In this document: in pieces, positions 47,546 to 60,229 of the stretch
How positions within the stretch are numbered: the first letter of the stretch is position 1
How the letters are laid out: each line of letters begins with the position of its first letter
From: Nectonema munidae
Taxonomy: Eukaryota > Nematomorpha > Nectonematoida > Nectonematidae
Assembly: GCA_030549495.1 (NCBI GenBank)
Contig: JAUIRK010000909.1
Location: 372,001 to 436,000 of the forward strand
Reading direction: 5' to 3'
DNA length: 64,000 nt
Translations under genes and position numbers: made by a program
Notes under the pieces: model-generated
Database searches by the model: none
What the model was told of the DNA's origin: nothing
Seen by the model: the letters and a program-made list of their open reading frames with translations, nothing else

Positions 47546-49845
47546 TAGACCACTTTCAATAAACTAAGCGCTTAAATTACAAAATTTTAAGCATAAATAC
47601 TTGGAGATTCGAATGTGATTGGTTTTGTAGGCATCGAAAATAAAAATTAAAAAGAAAAAAAATTTAAAAAGTTTTCTTCAGCTGAAAAAAATGTTGACAC
47701 AAGAAGATGAAAGGTAATAGTGTAGGCAAATTTTTAGAAAACCTTTTACTCTAAGGCTCTTAAAATAAGCATTCGTGATTTTTGCAAAATTTTATACAAG
47801 AGTACTGAGTCTTTGCATTCACAGATCATGAAAAATGCCTTCGAAGGTTCATCTCCTATTCGAACAACTTTCACAACGATGTACTATAAAATTTAAAGTT
47901 TTGTTTCACACAGAAAACTCTTCCTCAATTATACACACCATCCTGCTTTGAAATCACCGTTATCCACTGAAATTCTAAATTGCGATATTTTTGATATTAC
48001 TCATGATCTCTATTCTTTAACAATGAAACAAAATGATCTTCGTCTATAACAGTGGCTGCAAATGATTGGATGCGTATTAAGCTAATGATATTTCTTTAAA
48101 AATAATATGAAAAAGAGTTTTTTCAAAAGTTCCACGTAAAGATCTTAAAAAGTTATCTCCATCAAAACGGGAATGAATCATTTTTTTAATTTTAGCATTG
48201 AAATATGTTTCCATAATAACTTTTTGTTTTTCTCATTTTAGTTCTAACCGAACTTGCAAAACGTGAGAATTTTTTTACAAAACGATAAACTTTTACTAAT
48301 ATTGACGCATATTCCTTTAGACTACAATCGATGATTATATCCTGAAAGTTTCAAGTAAATTTGATATCATTTAGCATACTAAGAATGCAGAGAATTTTTA
48401 TTCTGCAAAAAATTCAGAGGGGAGATAAATTACACATTTTATTTGTCAAAAATTTTTTTGATAAGTCATATTCAAAATAAGTCAACTTCAAATAGAACAA
48501 AATGGCATAAGATTTATTTGTATAGGTATAGGCAATAAGAAGACTATTTGTATAGCAACTCGATTTTTGCATGATTAAAAGCTATAATACTCTTTCTTTT
48601 GCATTTTCATCAATACTATATTGATATATGAATAAGTTGTAGAGCCAGGGGCAGAATCATCTCCTCCCCCTCATATGGTATGCTCCTTTATTTACAGTTT
48701 TTTGAATGATTTAACCGAATTTTTAAATCAATCATTTTTTTTCCTTTTAACTAATAATAATGGATCAATTTTATAAAAAAATGATAAATTTGAAAGCGAA
48801 GAAAAATAGCACAATCACGTTATTATTAATATAAGTTTGACATTTAGATTCGCCATAACGAACAGATATGTAATTATACACTGTACACATTAGCTCTTGT
48901 ATCATTGTGAATATCTTTACTTTACGATTATTAATTATTACTTATCAAAAGAATGTCGATTTGCTAGGATCTTCTCAAAACTTTTACAATTCTTAATTTT
49001 TTTGAACGAACTAAAAATAATTCCTGTTATTTCAAATGTTTTTAAACTTTTAAAATCAAAAAATCAAAAAATAAAATGAAAATAAAAAATGGGTTTTTTG
49101 TTCTAAATAGTTCAAAACATTGAATAAGATGAAATTATTTTAAATTTTTTTAAAATAAAAATTTCAAAAAGTTTTGAGATGATTTCGCATTATTTCGGTA
49201 AAAGTGTAAACTTGTGGTAACGTTTACCATGTAATTTCTCTGCGATGCGCTAAGCGGTATAATTTTCTCATTCAAATGCATATATTTTTTTCTTGTTTGT
49301 TTAGCTTCAAAGGAAGTTGTAAAGCCATAAAGTTTTTACCTAAAATATTCAAGATATAATTTCAAAATTTCTATTTATTTTGTCGTTCAATATTTAAACC
49401 TTAACAAAAATCATGACACTAAATATATATTTTCTTACTTTGATTTAAAATTTAACTTGATGCTGTGTATTTGGTTCAATAAAAAGTTCACAACTCCACT
49501 ATTTTATAACTCTTTTTCTCACATGTTAATTTTGATACTATTTGCTTTCTCACTATTAATTTTTTTATTAGTTAATTTCATTTTTCATTAATTTAAATTT
49601 TGTTATAAGATATTTAGTTAGTTTGAATTGAATGCAGAAAGTACACAAATCCTAACTTAAATATCATTAGAAAAACCAATTTTTATGAAAATTCTAGAAA
49701 TTCTCTTTTAGTAATCAAAATAAAAAAACTGAATTACAATAAAAAGCAGGCATATAAGCAGCGTATTTTAATACTGGAGATTCATTAATTTTAGCTTAAC
49801 TTCGTCAAACCAAGTTTTTGTAATAGATGATATTTTTTACATCAG
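47546..49845. other. Intergenic AT-rich region
   Basis: About 2.3 kb in which I see no gene, RNA gene or structured repeat. Open frames present are short and of low-complexity composition. Confidence 0.45.
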
Positions 49846-49849
49846 TGAA

Positions 49850-52250
49850 AAATATTTATCAAGTCATGTTGGAAATTTGTGACATCGTTTTCATCTGAAA
49901 CATCATATATTTTAATATCATCAGTAATTACTTTTACCTTAGAGTTGATGTCATTCAAAAGATAATTCAAAAAATGTTAAAAAGAAGATGCCCCACCACA
50001 GATCCCGTTCAGGATCTCCACTCGAAACAGATTTCTCTTCTGAATGTCTTCCATTTAAAACAACAAATTGTTTCCTATTTTCTAAAAAAAATTTTATCCA
50101 TGCAAGCAAGTCTCCATGAATACATTGGATTTTGACTTTATAATCAAATATTTATGAGGTCACAAATCAAAACCTTGTGAAAATCGAGAAATAAAACATC
50201 CATAGTGTCACTAAATTATAATATAATCGATGAAAAACTAATTCTTGTTGTCAATGTTGTTGACTGAAATCATACCTCTTTTGAACTCAAGAAGTTTAGT
50301 GATTTTTGATTTGCCAAATATGAACCTATGCTGATTCACAATTAAAAAATTAAAGTTATAATTTTTTCTGCAATTATTGATTCGAGTACTTTACAAAAAA
50401 TTGGAGTGAGGCTTACAAGGCTAGTTGAGTGTAGTTACCAAGAAGTTTTTTATCGTCGGAATCTTCCACACATCTAACAACTTTTTCTTTAATTGATCTT
50501 TCTAAAAGAATTCTTACTGAAATGGCCAGAGCATCGCATAATTCACTGATAATAATGAAAAGTTGAAGATTTTGAAAACCAAGTTATTTAAACTTTTTCA
50601 AATTTTTCAATTTTGTATTCATTGTATTTTCTTTAATATAATTATTGCTTCAACTAAAGCATTCCGGGTTACGTAAAGTAACATTATAATTATTTTTTAT
50701 AAGTGACACGATCAGAGAAAACTGAGCTAGGGTACTGACAACAGATGTCAGCTTTTTCAACGTCAGAGTTGACAGCTTTTCCATTAGATCCAATTAATTA
50801 AACATGTTCGCTTTTCTCCTCTGATTCACACAGGACGAAACTTTCTTTGTATTCTGACTATAATTGGAAAGTTCTTCTCATAAGAAATATTTGCTTTACG
50901 TGTTTCGTTTCCCAGAGTGTTTGATGTTTGTTTGTATTTCTCAAAAAAATACCTGAACCTAAGCTTTCTGAACTTGTTATATAACCTTTCCTTTTTCTTA
51001 ATGAGCTTGTTTGCCTTAAGGTTAATGAAATGATGAAACTTTGTAGACGTGCTTCTTAGAGGAATATGTTCCTCAAAGAGTGAATCAAGTTTACTCATTA
51101 ACAGAGAACAAAAGCCTACGTGGCTGAAACTTTCAAAAAAAATGCCAATTTCCTTTAGATTAGAGTTTTCTCTGTAAGGATACGCTTTTTGGTAGTAGAA
51201 ATTGAGGTAAATTTACTTAGAAAAAGGCTAAAGCTTAGGCATAAATGATCACTTTTATCAAGAGGAGGCACACTTTCAGATTTGTAATGATATCAGAAAA
51301 ATTATAGTTATGAATAAATCCAGGATAGACTGTCCACCAAAACTCTCCACACTAGTTGTTTCTGAAATAAGCTGAGAATAACCTTTTTCTTGTAAAAAAA
51401 ATTGAAAAACTTTTGGCATTTAGATTTATACTGTGGTTAGAAAAGCAGTCCATTCAATATCAGGATAATAAAAAATCTTCGACAATTAATATACGACTTT
51501 TTGAGAAAATTGAATGAAGTATAAGTTATGAATTTTCGAAGATTCAAAAAAGCAGTATTTAAACTTCTGTAAATGCAGCAAAAAATATGGTCTTTTTTAT
51601 TGGAAGAAATTCTACTCGCTTCTGTTCTAGTTACGTTTTAGTAAAAACATTTAAGACATTGAAAATAAAACTTTTTTTAAAACTCCTTTTCTACTTCCAG
51701 AAACATTTTAAGTGTTGGAAAAATTATGAACCATTTCAAAGTCGGATATATAAAACAAAGAAGGCTTGATTACTCTTGGGAGTTCTTCAGTCAATGCGAC
51801 AACTGTGAAGTTTTCATCAATAAGCATAAAAGACAATTCATCCATTTTACTTAGATAAGGAACAGATATGTCACATGAATAAAGAACATTACCTCTTTGT
51901 AAGGAAGTCCTTTGTGCTTCCTGTGTTGACTTGTTTTTTCATTATCTTCCTAATCATTCCTAAGTTTTTTAAAGAATCTCTTGAAACACAATAAATATTT
52001 TTGTGTAAGAAAATGAAATTTTTCTTGACAACTTCAAGCTCTATTGAAGTGAAATCATTAGAAATAAAAAAACATTCCTAAACTTGACAGATACTGTTTT
52101 TAAGTTTGCAAGAACATTTTTTACTAAATTTTTCATCTCAACATTTTCATAAATATTTTAACAACGAAAATAGACTACCCAAAAGCTTTTGGAAGACATT
52201 TTCCAATACTTTCTTTTATTCTCCTTTACTACTTTTGTGGGTAATGATAG
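49850..52250 (-). mobile_element. CR1-like LINE, broken ORF2
   Basis: Minus-strand order: endonuclease-like remains (51.7-52.2 kb), the linker with EHIPLRSTST and KKKERLYNKFRKLRFRY (50.8-51.1 kb), GSNGKAVNSDVEKADI (a D-G-x-x-V-x-x-D-x-E-K-A-D motif), then reverse transcriptase with SLTPIFCKVLESII, DVLFLDFHKVLICDL and TGSVVGHLLFNIF, the last matching P-Q-G-S-V-L-G-P-L-L-F. The motif pattern suggests the CR1 side of LINEs. Many frame changes and stops are present. The 3' end was not defined. Confidence 0.75.
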
Positions 52251-52639
52251 TAACGCCAGCTAGAAAAATGTGCGTGATCATCACGAAAGAATTATATCGT
52301 GCCATATTCATCTGCTTTAGATTTTTTGCTAGTATAATTACTCTTTTCTATCGAAAAATGTTTCTAATTTACGTAGTTAATCAATTTACTATTACTAATA
52401 ATGAGTATTTCTTCATTCCATTTATTGCTAATTATTTATTATTTGCCCACCCATCCCTTTCACTTCACAAGTTTTTATTATGAAAGTCAGTTTGTTAATT
52501 GATTAGTTATAGTTACAGTAAATATTTTACCATAAGATTGAGATTCCAAAAAGTATTTCGTTATATTCAAGCTCATTGATGTATTAAGGACTAATACCGC
52601 CATAAACCCATATTATTTGCGACGTTCCAATAACACTTC

Positions 52640-52910
52640 AAAACATCAGACACTAAATAATAGCATCATTAAACTTTTCTATAAGTCAAAATTTAAAGCA
52701 TTTTGTGAAGTGTTGGAAAAATTATGAAGATAAAGATGGATTGATTACATTAGACATCTTTTTTGGGATGATAACTTTGAAGTTTTCATCAATAAGTATA
52801 AACACCATTCATCCTCTTTAATTAGCAATTGATTACAATTTGTGTATGGAACAGATATGTCACTTGAATAAGGAATCTTATTTCGTTGTAAGGAAGTGTG
52901 GTAATAACTA
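52640..52910 (-). mobile_element. Second LINE fragment, endonuclease region
   Basis: It is a diverged duplicate of about 51690-51910: both share GTGTTGGAAAAATTATGAA, AAGTTTTCATCAATAAG and GGAACAGATATGTCAC. The minus strand reads SSDISVPYTNCNQLLIKEDE. It is a separate, shorter copy of the LINE family lying just upstream of the larger one. Confidence 0.6.
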
Positions 52911-53629
52911 ATAATGACCTTTTGTGACTATAGAATACAGTCATTCCATTAAGTAAAAAAGTAAAAAAAGAACCTTTTGCTGCAGCCATTTCAAGCTCTC
53001 AGGAAAGCTAGCCTAATGTTTAAAACATAAATGAGTCAAAGAAGGCAGCAAATCTTTGTAATTTTAATCTCAAAAGTAAGACAAGGATTTTTATACATAA
53101 TGCTTAGACTCATAAACAAAATAGAAAAAACTAAAAGTGTTTCAAATTGACTCGATTTATAAAATTGACTGTATTTTTGTTTAGGAGACAGAAGTAAAAA
53201 AAAGGTATTTTTGAGCATCATTTGTATATTTACATATTCGTGGTCATCCAGTCATATTGTTTCTAAAGATGGCAATTATATTTGATAAAAATAACTAGCG
53301 CCGATAGCATGGAGGTTAATCCTCCATATGTATTTTAATACAATATTCAACACAATTTTTGTTGAATTAAGCCTGGCAGTTGTTTTTAAGTTTGTTTTGA
53401 TTGCTGAATCTAAAACTAATTTTTGTTTTTCTCTCACCTCAAGTTTTTAAGCTATAGGCTTTAAATTTTATAAAAAAATATGAAAAAAACTGTACATAAC
53501 AGCCACAGTACTTGTTTTTAAAAAAAAGTTGCAAAACTAACATACAATAAAAATTAAAAAAAAGCAGACATAAATAAAATGTTTATTTAACAGTATAATG
53601 TTTTTACAAAGCATGAGTCTTTATTTGAA

Positions 53630-55578
53630 GTTAGGGTAAAAATTTGCGCTTGTAGCTTTTTCTGGAGTGTTGAACTTCAAGACTGTCGCGTTTGATGCTC
53701 CAACAATAATCAGCCATCATATGAACATCCCATCTATCCGGGTAACGTTCTTCCATAATCTTCAAATCTTGGTGACATCGTTCACCTTCTTCGTCCCTAA
53801 CAGCTCCAAGATTTTCTGGGAAGTTAGAAAAGTTGGAATGCAAAAAATGTAATTTAACACTCATGTTGCAACCAAGCGCTTTGTAATTTTCCAATTTAGT
53901 TTTTGAACAATTTCTCTGTAATTATTTGCACGTGTCTTTCCAAGAAAGTTTTTAACGACTTCTTTGAATAATAGCCAAGTATTTTTTCAAGGTCTGTCAT
54001 AGTACTGGTAAACTGTTTATCTTTGATAAGCTGTCGAATTTGTGACCCATCAATCACACCAGCTTTGATTTTTTCAATTGAAAGTTTAGGAAAAGTCAAG
54101 ATGTTAAACAGTCGCTAACAGTTGACAATGATTTTACAAATTGTTTCATGAGACCCAATTTTATGTGTAAGGGTGGGAATATTATTTTATTTCTGTCAAC
54201 AAGTGGCTCATTTACACTGTTAGGATCTAACCTTCAAACAGAATTGGGGGTTTTCCAACATTTTTTTATTGGTTTTCTCTAACATATATAAACCCCCTTT
54301 TTTATTTTTTCTTATTTTTTTTTTATACTTTTTTTTTTAAAAAATTTTTTATAAAAAAAAAAAAAAAATTTATTAAAAATTTTTTTTTTTAAATAAAAGA
54401 AAATAAAAAAAAAAATAAAAAAAAAAAAAAAAAATTTTTTTAAAATGTTTAATTTTTTTTGAAGAGGGGAGGGAAAAAAAGAAAGAGAAAAAAAAAAAGG
54501 GGGGGGGGAAAAATCTAAGTTTATGATTAGATCTTATAGGCCAATTTTTCTCAACCCAGCGCTTTTCTCGGGCTCTGCTATCCCACAATCAGAGAAAGCA
54601 GGGTTACTTTGTGTATCCACGTTGCTGACCAAGAAGAAAGATCAATACAGATGTTCCAATTGTTTTTTATATTCCAATATCCAAATAATTTTTTTACAAC
54701 TTCATATTCTTCACAAAGACAAACTGAATACCAAATAGGAACTGGGCCAAATAAATTGCCATTGTGTAGAAGAACACATTTTAAACTCCGTTTCGAGCTG
54801 TCAATAAAGATTCGCCATTCATTTGGGTTGTAAATTGAAAGCCTTAATTCTTTTAGTAAATCAGGAATGCTATGACAAAACACAAAACCGCCGTCACTTT
54901 GAAAGTATCGCAGAATTGAACTTTCTCTAGTTCGAAAGTATGATACTTTCACTCTTTGCGTAAGAAGATTTTTTCGTTCAGTCTTGATGCTAGTAATTGT
55001 GAAGCTTTTTTTGATAAGTTCAAATCACGTGTTAAATCATTCAACTCGTTTTGATCAAATTTTTTGCAAAGTGGATCTTTGCGAATGTCAAAATCTGCAT
55101 CATTGTTGTCGCTGCTCTTTTCATCATTACTTAGATCTTCTTTACGAAGTAGTTCTTTAAAAACCGGCTCTTGAATTTCAGCTGAGTGAGGCATTGGTCT
55201 TATAGCTGACGGTATATTTGGATTTTCTATTTTAATTTAATTTTTTTGTTAAATTCTGATGTTTTCACTGAAGAGAAATAACAGTCTATGGAATGATTTT
55301 TCTGCTCTGGTTAAATCATGGGGATACCAAATGATATCTTTTCACGTGTTCCTTTACTCCACATCCGTAAATTCTCGACACACTGTTTACACACTTTGTG
55401 AGGAGTCCATGCCTTTTCTTGATCACCAAGTTTTACTTTAAAATACGCAAAATATGTTTTTTGACAAATACACTAATGTTTACTCTCTGACTTGGAATAG
55501 TAAAACTACCACATATATAGCAGAAAGAGTTAGGATTGTTTAGACATTTACGATGAGACATAACAGGAGCAGACATGA
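53630..55578 (-). pseudogene. Repeated conserved protein of unknown element class
   Basis: The minus strand carries, in order, MSHRKCLNNPNSFCYICG with a later VCKQCVENLRMWSKGT (a C4-type zinc site), NPNIPSAIRPMPHSAEIQ, ELNDLTRDLNLSKKASQLLA, KVSYFRTRESSILRYF, EWRIFIDSSKRSLKCVLLHN, WDSRAREKRWVEKNWPIRS, PPLHIKLGLMKQFVKSL, KIKAGVIDGSQIRQLIKDKQ, and near the end GCNMSVKLHFLHSNFSNFPE and DRWDVHMMADYCWSIKRD. These blocks belong to a multicopy protein family that I recall from many arthropod and some other invertebrate genomes, always annotated as uncharacterised. The copy spans nearly the full family length but is broken in several places. No terminal repeats were found, so the element class is unknown. 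Confidence 0.7.
54255..54515. other. A/T/G homopolymer block inside the relic
   Basis: About 260 bases of A and T runs end in a 10-G run. They lie between two conserved protein blocks (PPLHIKLGLMKQF on one side and WDSRAREKRWVEKNW on the other) that, from memory of the family, are normally separated by only some 20-30 residues. It is either an inserted low-complexity tract or corrupted sequence. Its texture is like 35.0-36.8 kb. Confidence 0.55.
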
Positions 55579-55579
55579 T

Positions 55580-57035
55580 CTAAAACCATAAAAATATTTA
55601 TTTTTAAATAAAACACTAAGACTAAGCTAATACTTACAAGTTTTAGAAAAATCGGTATTGAACAAAAATAAAAATTTGTTTGAGATTGATGAAAAAACTA
55701 TAACAAATATTTTAATGTGAACTATCTTAGCTTTCTGTTTACAGATGTTGTTAACAGTATACTGACTGACGTATTGACACCTGCACGCATTTTTCACTGC
55801 ATTCTCTCAATTGTGACTGCAAAATAAGATAAAAAGATATTATAATGATATAATATATAAATCTGGTATTGAAGGTGGCTATACATTATATTAGTGATAA
55901 AATATCTTATCTATCATCAAATCGAAAGAAAAGCATATGTTTTAATCCTCCGTCACTCTTTGCTTCAAGCTACATCGTTCTCTCCCGCTTACCCATAATC
56001 AATTTGTGTTCGAAAAAGCCGACTGTCAGTGAAAATTTACATTTTAGGCTCAATAAATTATTTATTTTAATGATATAATGATCACGATAAAGATTATGTA
56101 GTTCAACTGACAAATTAACTAGTGAAATTTGGCTTATTTAGTAAATGAGCTATTGAAAAAAACTTGACGTACTAAAAAAACTAATTACAGATTTAGAATC
56201 AGCATGTCAACTTTAGTCTAAATAAGCTTAAAAATTTTAATCAACAAAAAAAAATTTAATTTGTTCACCAGTGAATCGAAGATTACTCCTAAAGTCCAGA
56301 AATCCTTGCCTCTACTATTTAACTATTGAGTGTAATCTATTCTTTTAATACCAGCTTTAAAGCGAGGTGCAGTAATCTAATGTTTTATATACATGTTGTG
56401 ATGAAAATGAGAATCTGACATGATCTCCCAGTACGCATAACATTCGTTGGATATGTGTCAATCAAGTACGAATCTCAATTGACATTTGCTTATGCAGAAT
56501 TGTTGACCAAACACAATATTCATTCATAAAAGTTTTTGTAATTCAATCAACTTTTCAAATTTGAACCTTAAAATATGCAATCATAAGTTCGATGTTTAAA
56601 TAAAAAGTTTTGATCTTAATCTTAGTAAAATTTTATGTTGTTTGCTCTATTTAGTTTTAAACTTAACACCATCTATAAATAAATTAAATAGGAAAAAGAA
56701 TGTTCGAATATATCTGTTCTAGGCGAATAAAAAAATTTTTTAATGAGATTTTTGTTGCTTTGTATCTGCTAAAATAAAGAAATATGTTTCATTATTTATT
56801 TGCTTATAAAATTATCATAGTTTGTGTTATACTAGTACAAATAATTATAAAAAAAAATCTTTTTCATCAAAATACTTCACCGCTGAAAATCGCACCTGCA
56901 AAACCGCATTGATTCCTTTTCAAATTTTTCTGTGGAGAAAATTCTGATTCTAAAAGTTGTACTCCTTCTTCAAGTTCTTCAAGTTTTATAAATTTTTATG
57001 ACCAGAGCCTCATTGCTCCTGATTCCACTGAATAT
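55580..57035. other. Intergenic AT-rich region
   Basis: About 1.45 kb with no gene, RNA gene or structured repeat that I can support. Confidence 0.4.
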
Positions 57036-57039
57036 TTTT

Positions 57040-58330
57040 GGGAACCACTAGCAGCTTAGCAAGAAGAGAAAGTATCAACATTTGGGATGCAGTTTCTAGA
57101 CCTCATGGTCCAAAAGGTGCAGCTAAAAATCTAAAAGATATTTTTCCTATCTTCAAATTTTCTTTGATTTGGAAATAATTCAGTACATATATTCGATGAC
57201 AATGGACAGATTAGACTCTAATTAAGATAAGGTAATTTTATTTATGTAGTAAAAATGCATAAAAGGTATACTGAAATTTGTATCACTGCTATACAAAATT
57301 CAGTGTGGTTCATCTTACAGCTTATTTTGCTTCACTGATTTATATAGGAAAAAATGGAGACCAGAAAGCTAAAATTGGTGATTTATTTTCTGAAGTCCGA
57401 GGCCCTTTTCTACGAAGTTGGATAGGACGAAATTTAGTTTACCTTATCTTACGATTTTGATAAAAGAAATGAAAGAAATTCAAACGATAAGATGAGTCCA
57501 ATTCGAAAAATACATGATTACTTTTATAATAATAGTAATATTCCAGCCGGCTGTGTGGTCTCTACACTGACAGATTTCTCACGAGTTACACTCTCGCTAT
57601 TGAAAGGAATATTTCCTTATGTGGGACGCTTGTGTATAATAGAAAGTTTATTCCTCTCATTTTGAGACGGCCTTATCTCAAAGAGTTCAAACTTAGTGAA
57701 TGTGATAGTAGAACCATTTATTCTAATTATGTTTGATTGGGTGCGCTTACATTCCTGAACGTCACGCTGTGCGGAACTCCAAAGTTGTGTGCATCCTGTC
57801 TTTACAACATAAAAATGTACAAATTGGTAATACAGCGTCAAAACCTGAAAGCCTAGTTGCATACAACAACTTCAAGGGTGGAGTCGATGTCGCCAACAAA
57901 ATGCTAAGAGCCTATAAATCATACAGGCCCAACAGAAAGTGGATATTTGCTGCATTTTGCAATTATCTTGATATTAGTGTTTTCAACTCATGGGTAATTG
58001 CAAGGTTCAATTCACCTAAAGATTTTCCCAACACAAAGCAAAGTAGAAGCAAAATCTTTATAAAAAAGTTAGCCCTTTGTATGGCGAAATAGTCCATGAA
58101 GATAAGATTACTTACTTCAGAACTATCTCGAGACGTGAAATACCTATTGTCATACTACGGTTTTGAAAATCGTGGTGACGTCTAATCGACATCTACAAAA
58201 AGAGCTGCATGTTCCCTCTGTGTTTCGAAAGGAAACAGGACGTCAAGGCAATTTGCTTGTTCAATTTGCTTATCATTTATTCGCTTTACAATACATTTTT
58301 TAACACCACCTCAAAACACTTTTGTTTAAA
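57040..58330 (+). pseudogene. piggyBac transposase relic
   Basis: The plus strand shows LTAYFASLIYIGKNGDQKAK then FLRSWIGRNLVYLILRF (the DDE domain start of piggyBac), then VAYNNFKGGVDVANKMLRAY and RKWIFAAFCNYLDISVFNSW (matching N-x-x-K-G-G-V-D and the W-x-x-x-x-F-x-x-x-L-D-x-S motif). The C-terminal cysteine-rich domain follows (RAACSLCVSKGNRTSRQFAC, SIC). The frame breaks several times in the middle, so it is not functional. No TTAA-flanked termini were found next to it. Whether it relates to the TTAA MITEs in this window cannot be told. Confidence 0.78.
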
Positions 58331-58399
58331 ATCACGTGTTTAACTCTTTCAGACAATTTTTTGTGAAAATAAGAAACTTTATGACATTATGAATATTTA

Positions 58400-59560
58400 C
58401 ATGGTGGTTGTGGATAGTATTTTTATATTAAAATTTTTGGTAATCGACATTTAAATGTTAAGTGCGCAAAAAAACAGAGTCCGTCAAGCGAGGGTTATAA
58501 TGAACATTTTTGGTTTTCTTAGAATAATGTTTCCAAACACTCATCTGTACGATATTCTGATATTTATCACGACACATGTATGCATATAGAACATTAAGGA
58601 TTTAGTTTAAAAAGGCATTCCTGATATTTCTCTCATACATATTGCACAAAACCCCATATTCCTTACTTCTCTAAATCTGGCTATATATATATACACTGCC
58701 ATCAACATGCGCTAATCTGGAGAAAAGCACAAGAAGTAATTAATTTTAACTCTAAAAACGGCCAATACATACGTTTGCGCTTGTGTGTTTATTTATTTAT
58801 GTCTCTGTTAATGGGTCGGCCGGTTAACACAGCTTTCACTTTGTAAGAAGAATGCAACTGCGCATAATGCGAAACTGCTAACAAAGAGAGGGAAACAAGT
58901 GTGCACACGGAATACCGATATGCATCCCACTGCCTTCCCAGGTATACACGAATTAATTAATCGTAATTGTTTTTGATGGAAGAAGTTAAAGACATGCAAA
59001 GACACGCACACGCGATATATGTCAGTCTGCCTGCTTACGCATCCTAAATTCCTCTCTTCTATTTCCTCCTTTCTCACGACACAACTCTCTGCGCAATAAT
59101 CCCGCCTTTTACACCCATCCACGCGGAACGTATAAATATACGCAGGTCCAGTAGCATCGTAAGTTTCGTATTTATACACCGAATTCTACTTTTGCTCACA
59201 CCAAAAGCCGTTGCGCATGTATTTTGAATTACATTATATCCATCCCATTTTTTAAACGAAAACGTGCAAAGCATGAACTTACTTGCTATAGACGCTGTTA
59301 GAACAAACATTATCTATCCTTGAAATTTTTGTGAATCTTTTTACTTCCAATAGAAATTTTAAATGATGAATAAAATTGAATTTTTTGTTTCCAACATGCT
59401 GAACACTTTGTATTGTATATAAAAAGCTATATATATGCTCACTCCTTACCAACGGATTTGTAAGCAATAAAGAAGAAGAAAGAAATTTATTTTCAAATCC
59501 TTGAAATCAATGAGTAAGGTTTATATCATTATCATATTAAAATACAGGAGTAAGTATTTC
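58400..59560. other. GC-richer non-coding patch
   Basis: GC is visibly higher from about 58.7 to 59.3 kb than in the flanks. A 123-codon minus-strand frame (58808-59179) is rich in Cys but has no recognisable domain and overlaps other open frames, so I do not call a gene. GTATAAATATACGC at 59.13 kb could be a TATA-like element, without further support. Confidence 0.3.
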
Positions 59561-59574
59561 AAAAGGTCTGGAGA

Positions 59575-59598
59575 CCCACTAGTAGAAATACTAGTGGG
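59575..59598. other. Perfect hairpin with GAAA loop
   Basis: CCCACTAGTA, GAAA, TACTAGTGGG: a perfect 10-bp stem closed by a GAAA tetraloop, a particularly stable RNA fold if transcribed from the plus strand. It lies about 650 bp beyond the recognisable 3' part of the LINE at 60.2-61.6 kb. The function is unknown. Confidence 0.7.
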
Positions 59599-60229
59599 CG
59601 TTACATCGTAGGAAAATGACAACTTGATACACAAAATCATGAACAGTTACTTATAAATATATAGAAAGCAAAGGAAAGAGTATAGATACATATAAGATAT
59701 AAATATAGAGGCGTTATGCCAAGAAAAGAGTTTTATTTGGTTGATAGAAAAACTATAAAAAGAAATTATTTACAAACATACATCACACATACATGAACAA
59801 TTATTATTTATATTAAATAGGAAGCATTAGGCTGTATAAACTACAACAAGAAAAGTCAATCATTTTTTTGCAATTATAATTATATGATGAAACAAATAAA
59901 TCAAGTAATTTTTTTAAAAGCAAAAGATCAAATTTAAATTATTCCACAGAATACAAACTCGATTCCGAAGGGATCCTTTATAGAAGTTGGTTTATTGAGT
60001 CTTTCTACGAATATTTTTTCAGCATTTCTAAGTGAATAACTTGGTATAGGGGGAATTGAAAAGAAACGAATTATCAAGCAAGAAAGCAAAGCAAACATTT
60101 ATTCAAATATTTGGAAAAAAAATAAGGAGGTTCTAAAAGTGTAAATATCTTCAAACTTTAGTAATAAAAAGTTGAGTGGTGTATGAAAAAAACGGTTTGT
60201 TAAAAACTAATCTTAATGCTTATTTCTGT

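Noticed and set aside
52106-52483. 125-codon plus-strand frame
   Set aside because: Antisense shadow of the LINE endonuclease region on the minus strand, with hydrophobic low-complexity composition.
53290-53335. ATGGAGG-TTAAT-CCTCCAT small palindrome
   Set aside because: Short hairpin without context or copies in the window.
54535-54600. TTTTTCTCAACCC word that looks like a hAT terminus
   Set aside because: On the minus strand it codes the conserved WDSRAREKRWVEKNW block of the 53.6-55.6 kb relic, so the resemblance is chance.
58808-59179. 123-codon minus-strand Cys-rich frame
   Set aside because: No domain, no splice context, and several overlapping frames are open in this GC-richer patch; probably chance.
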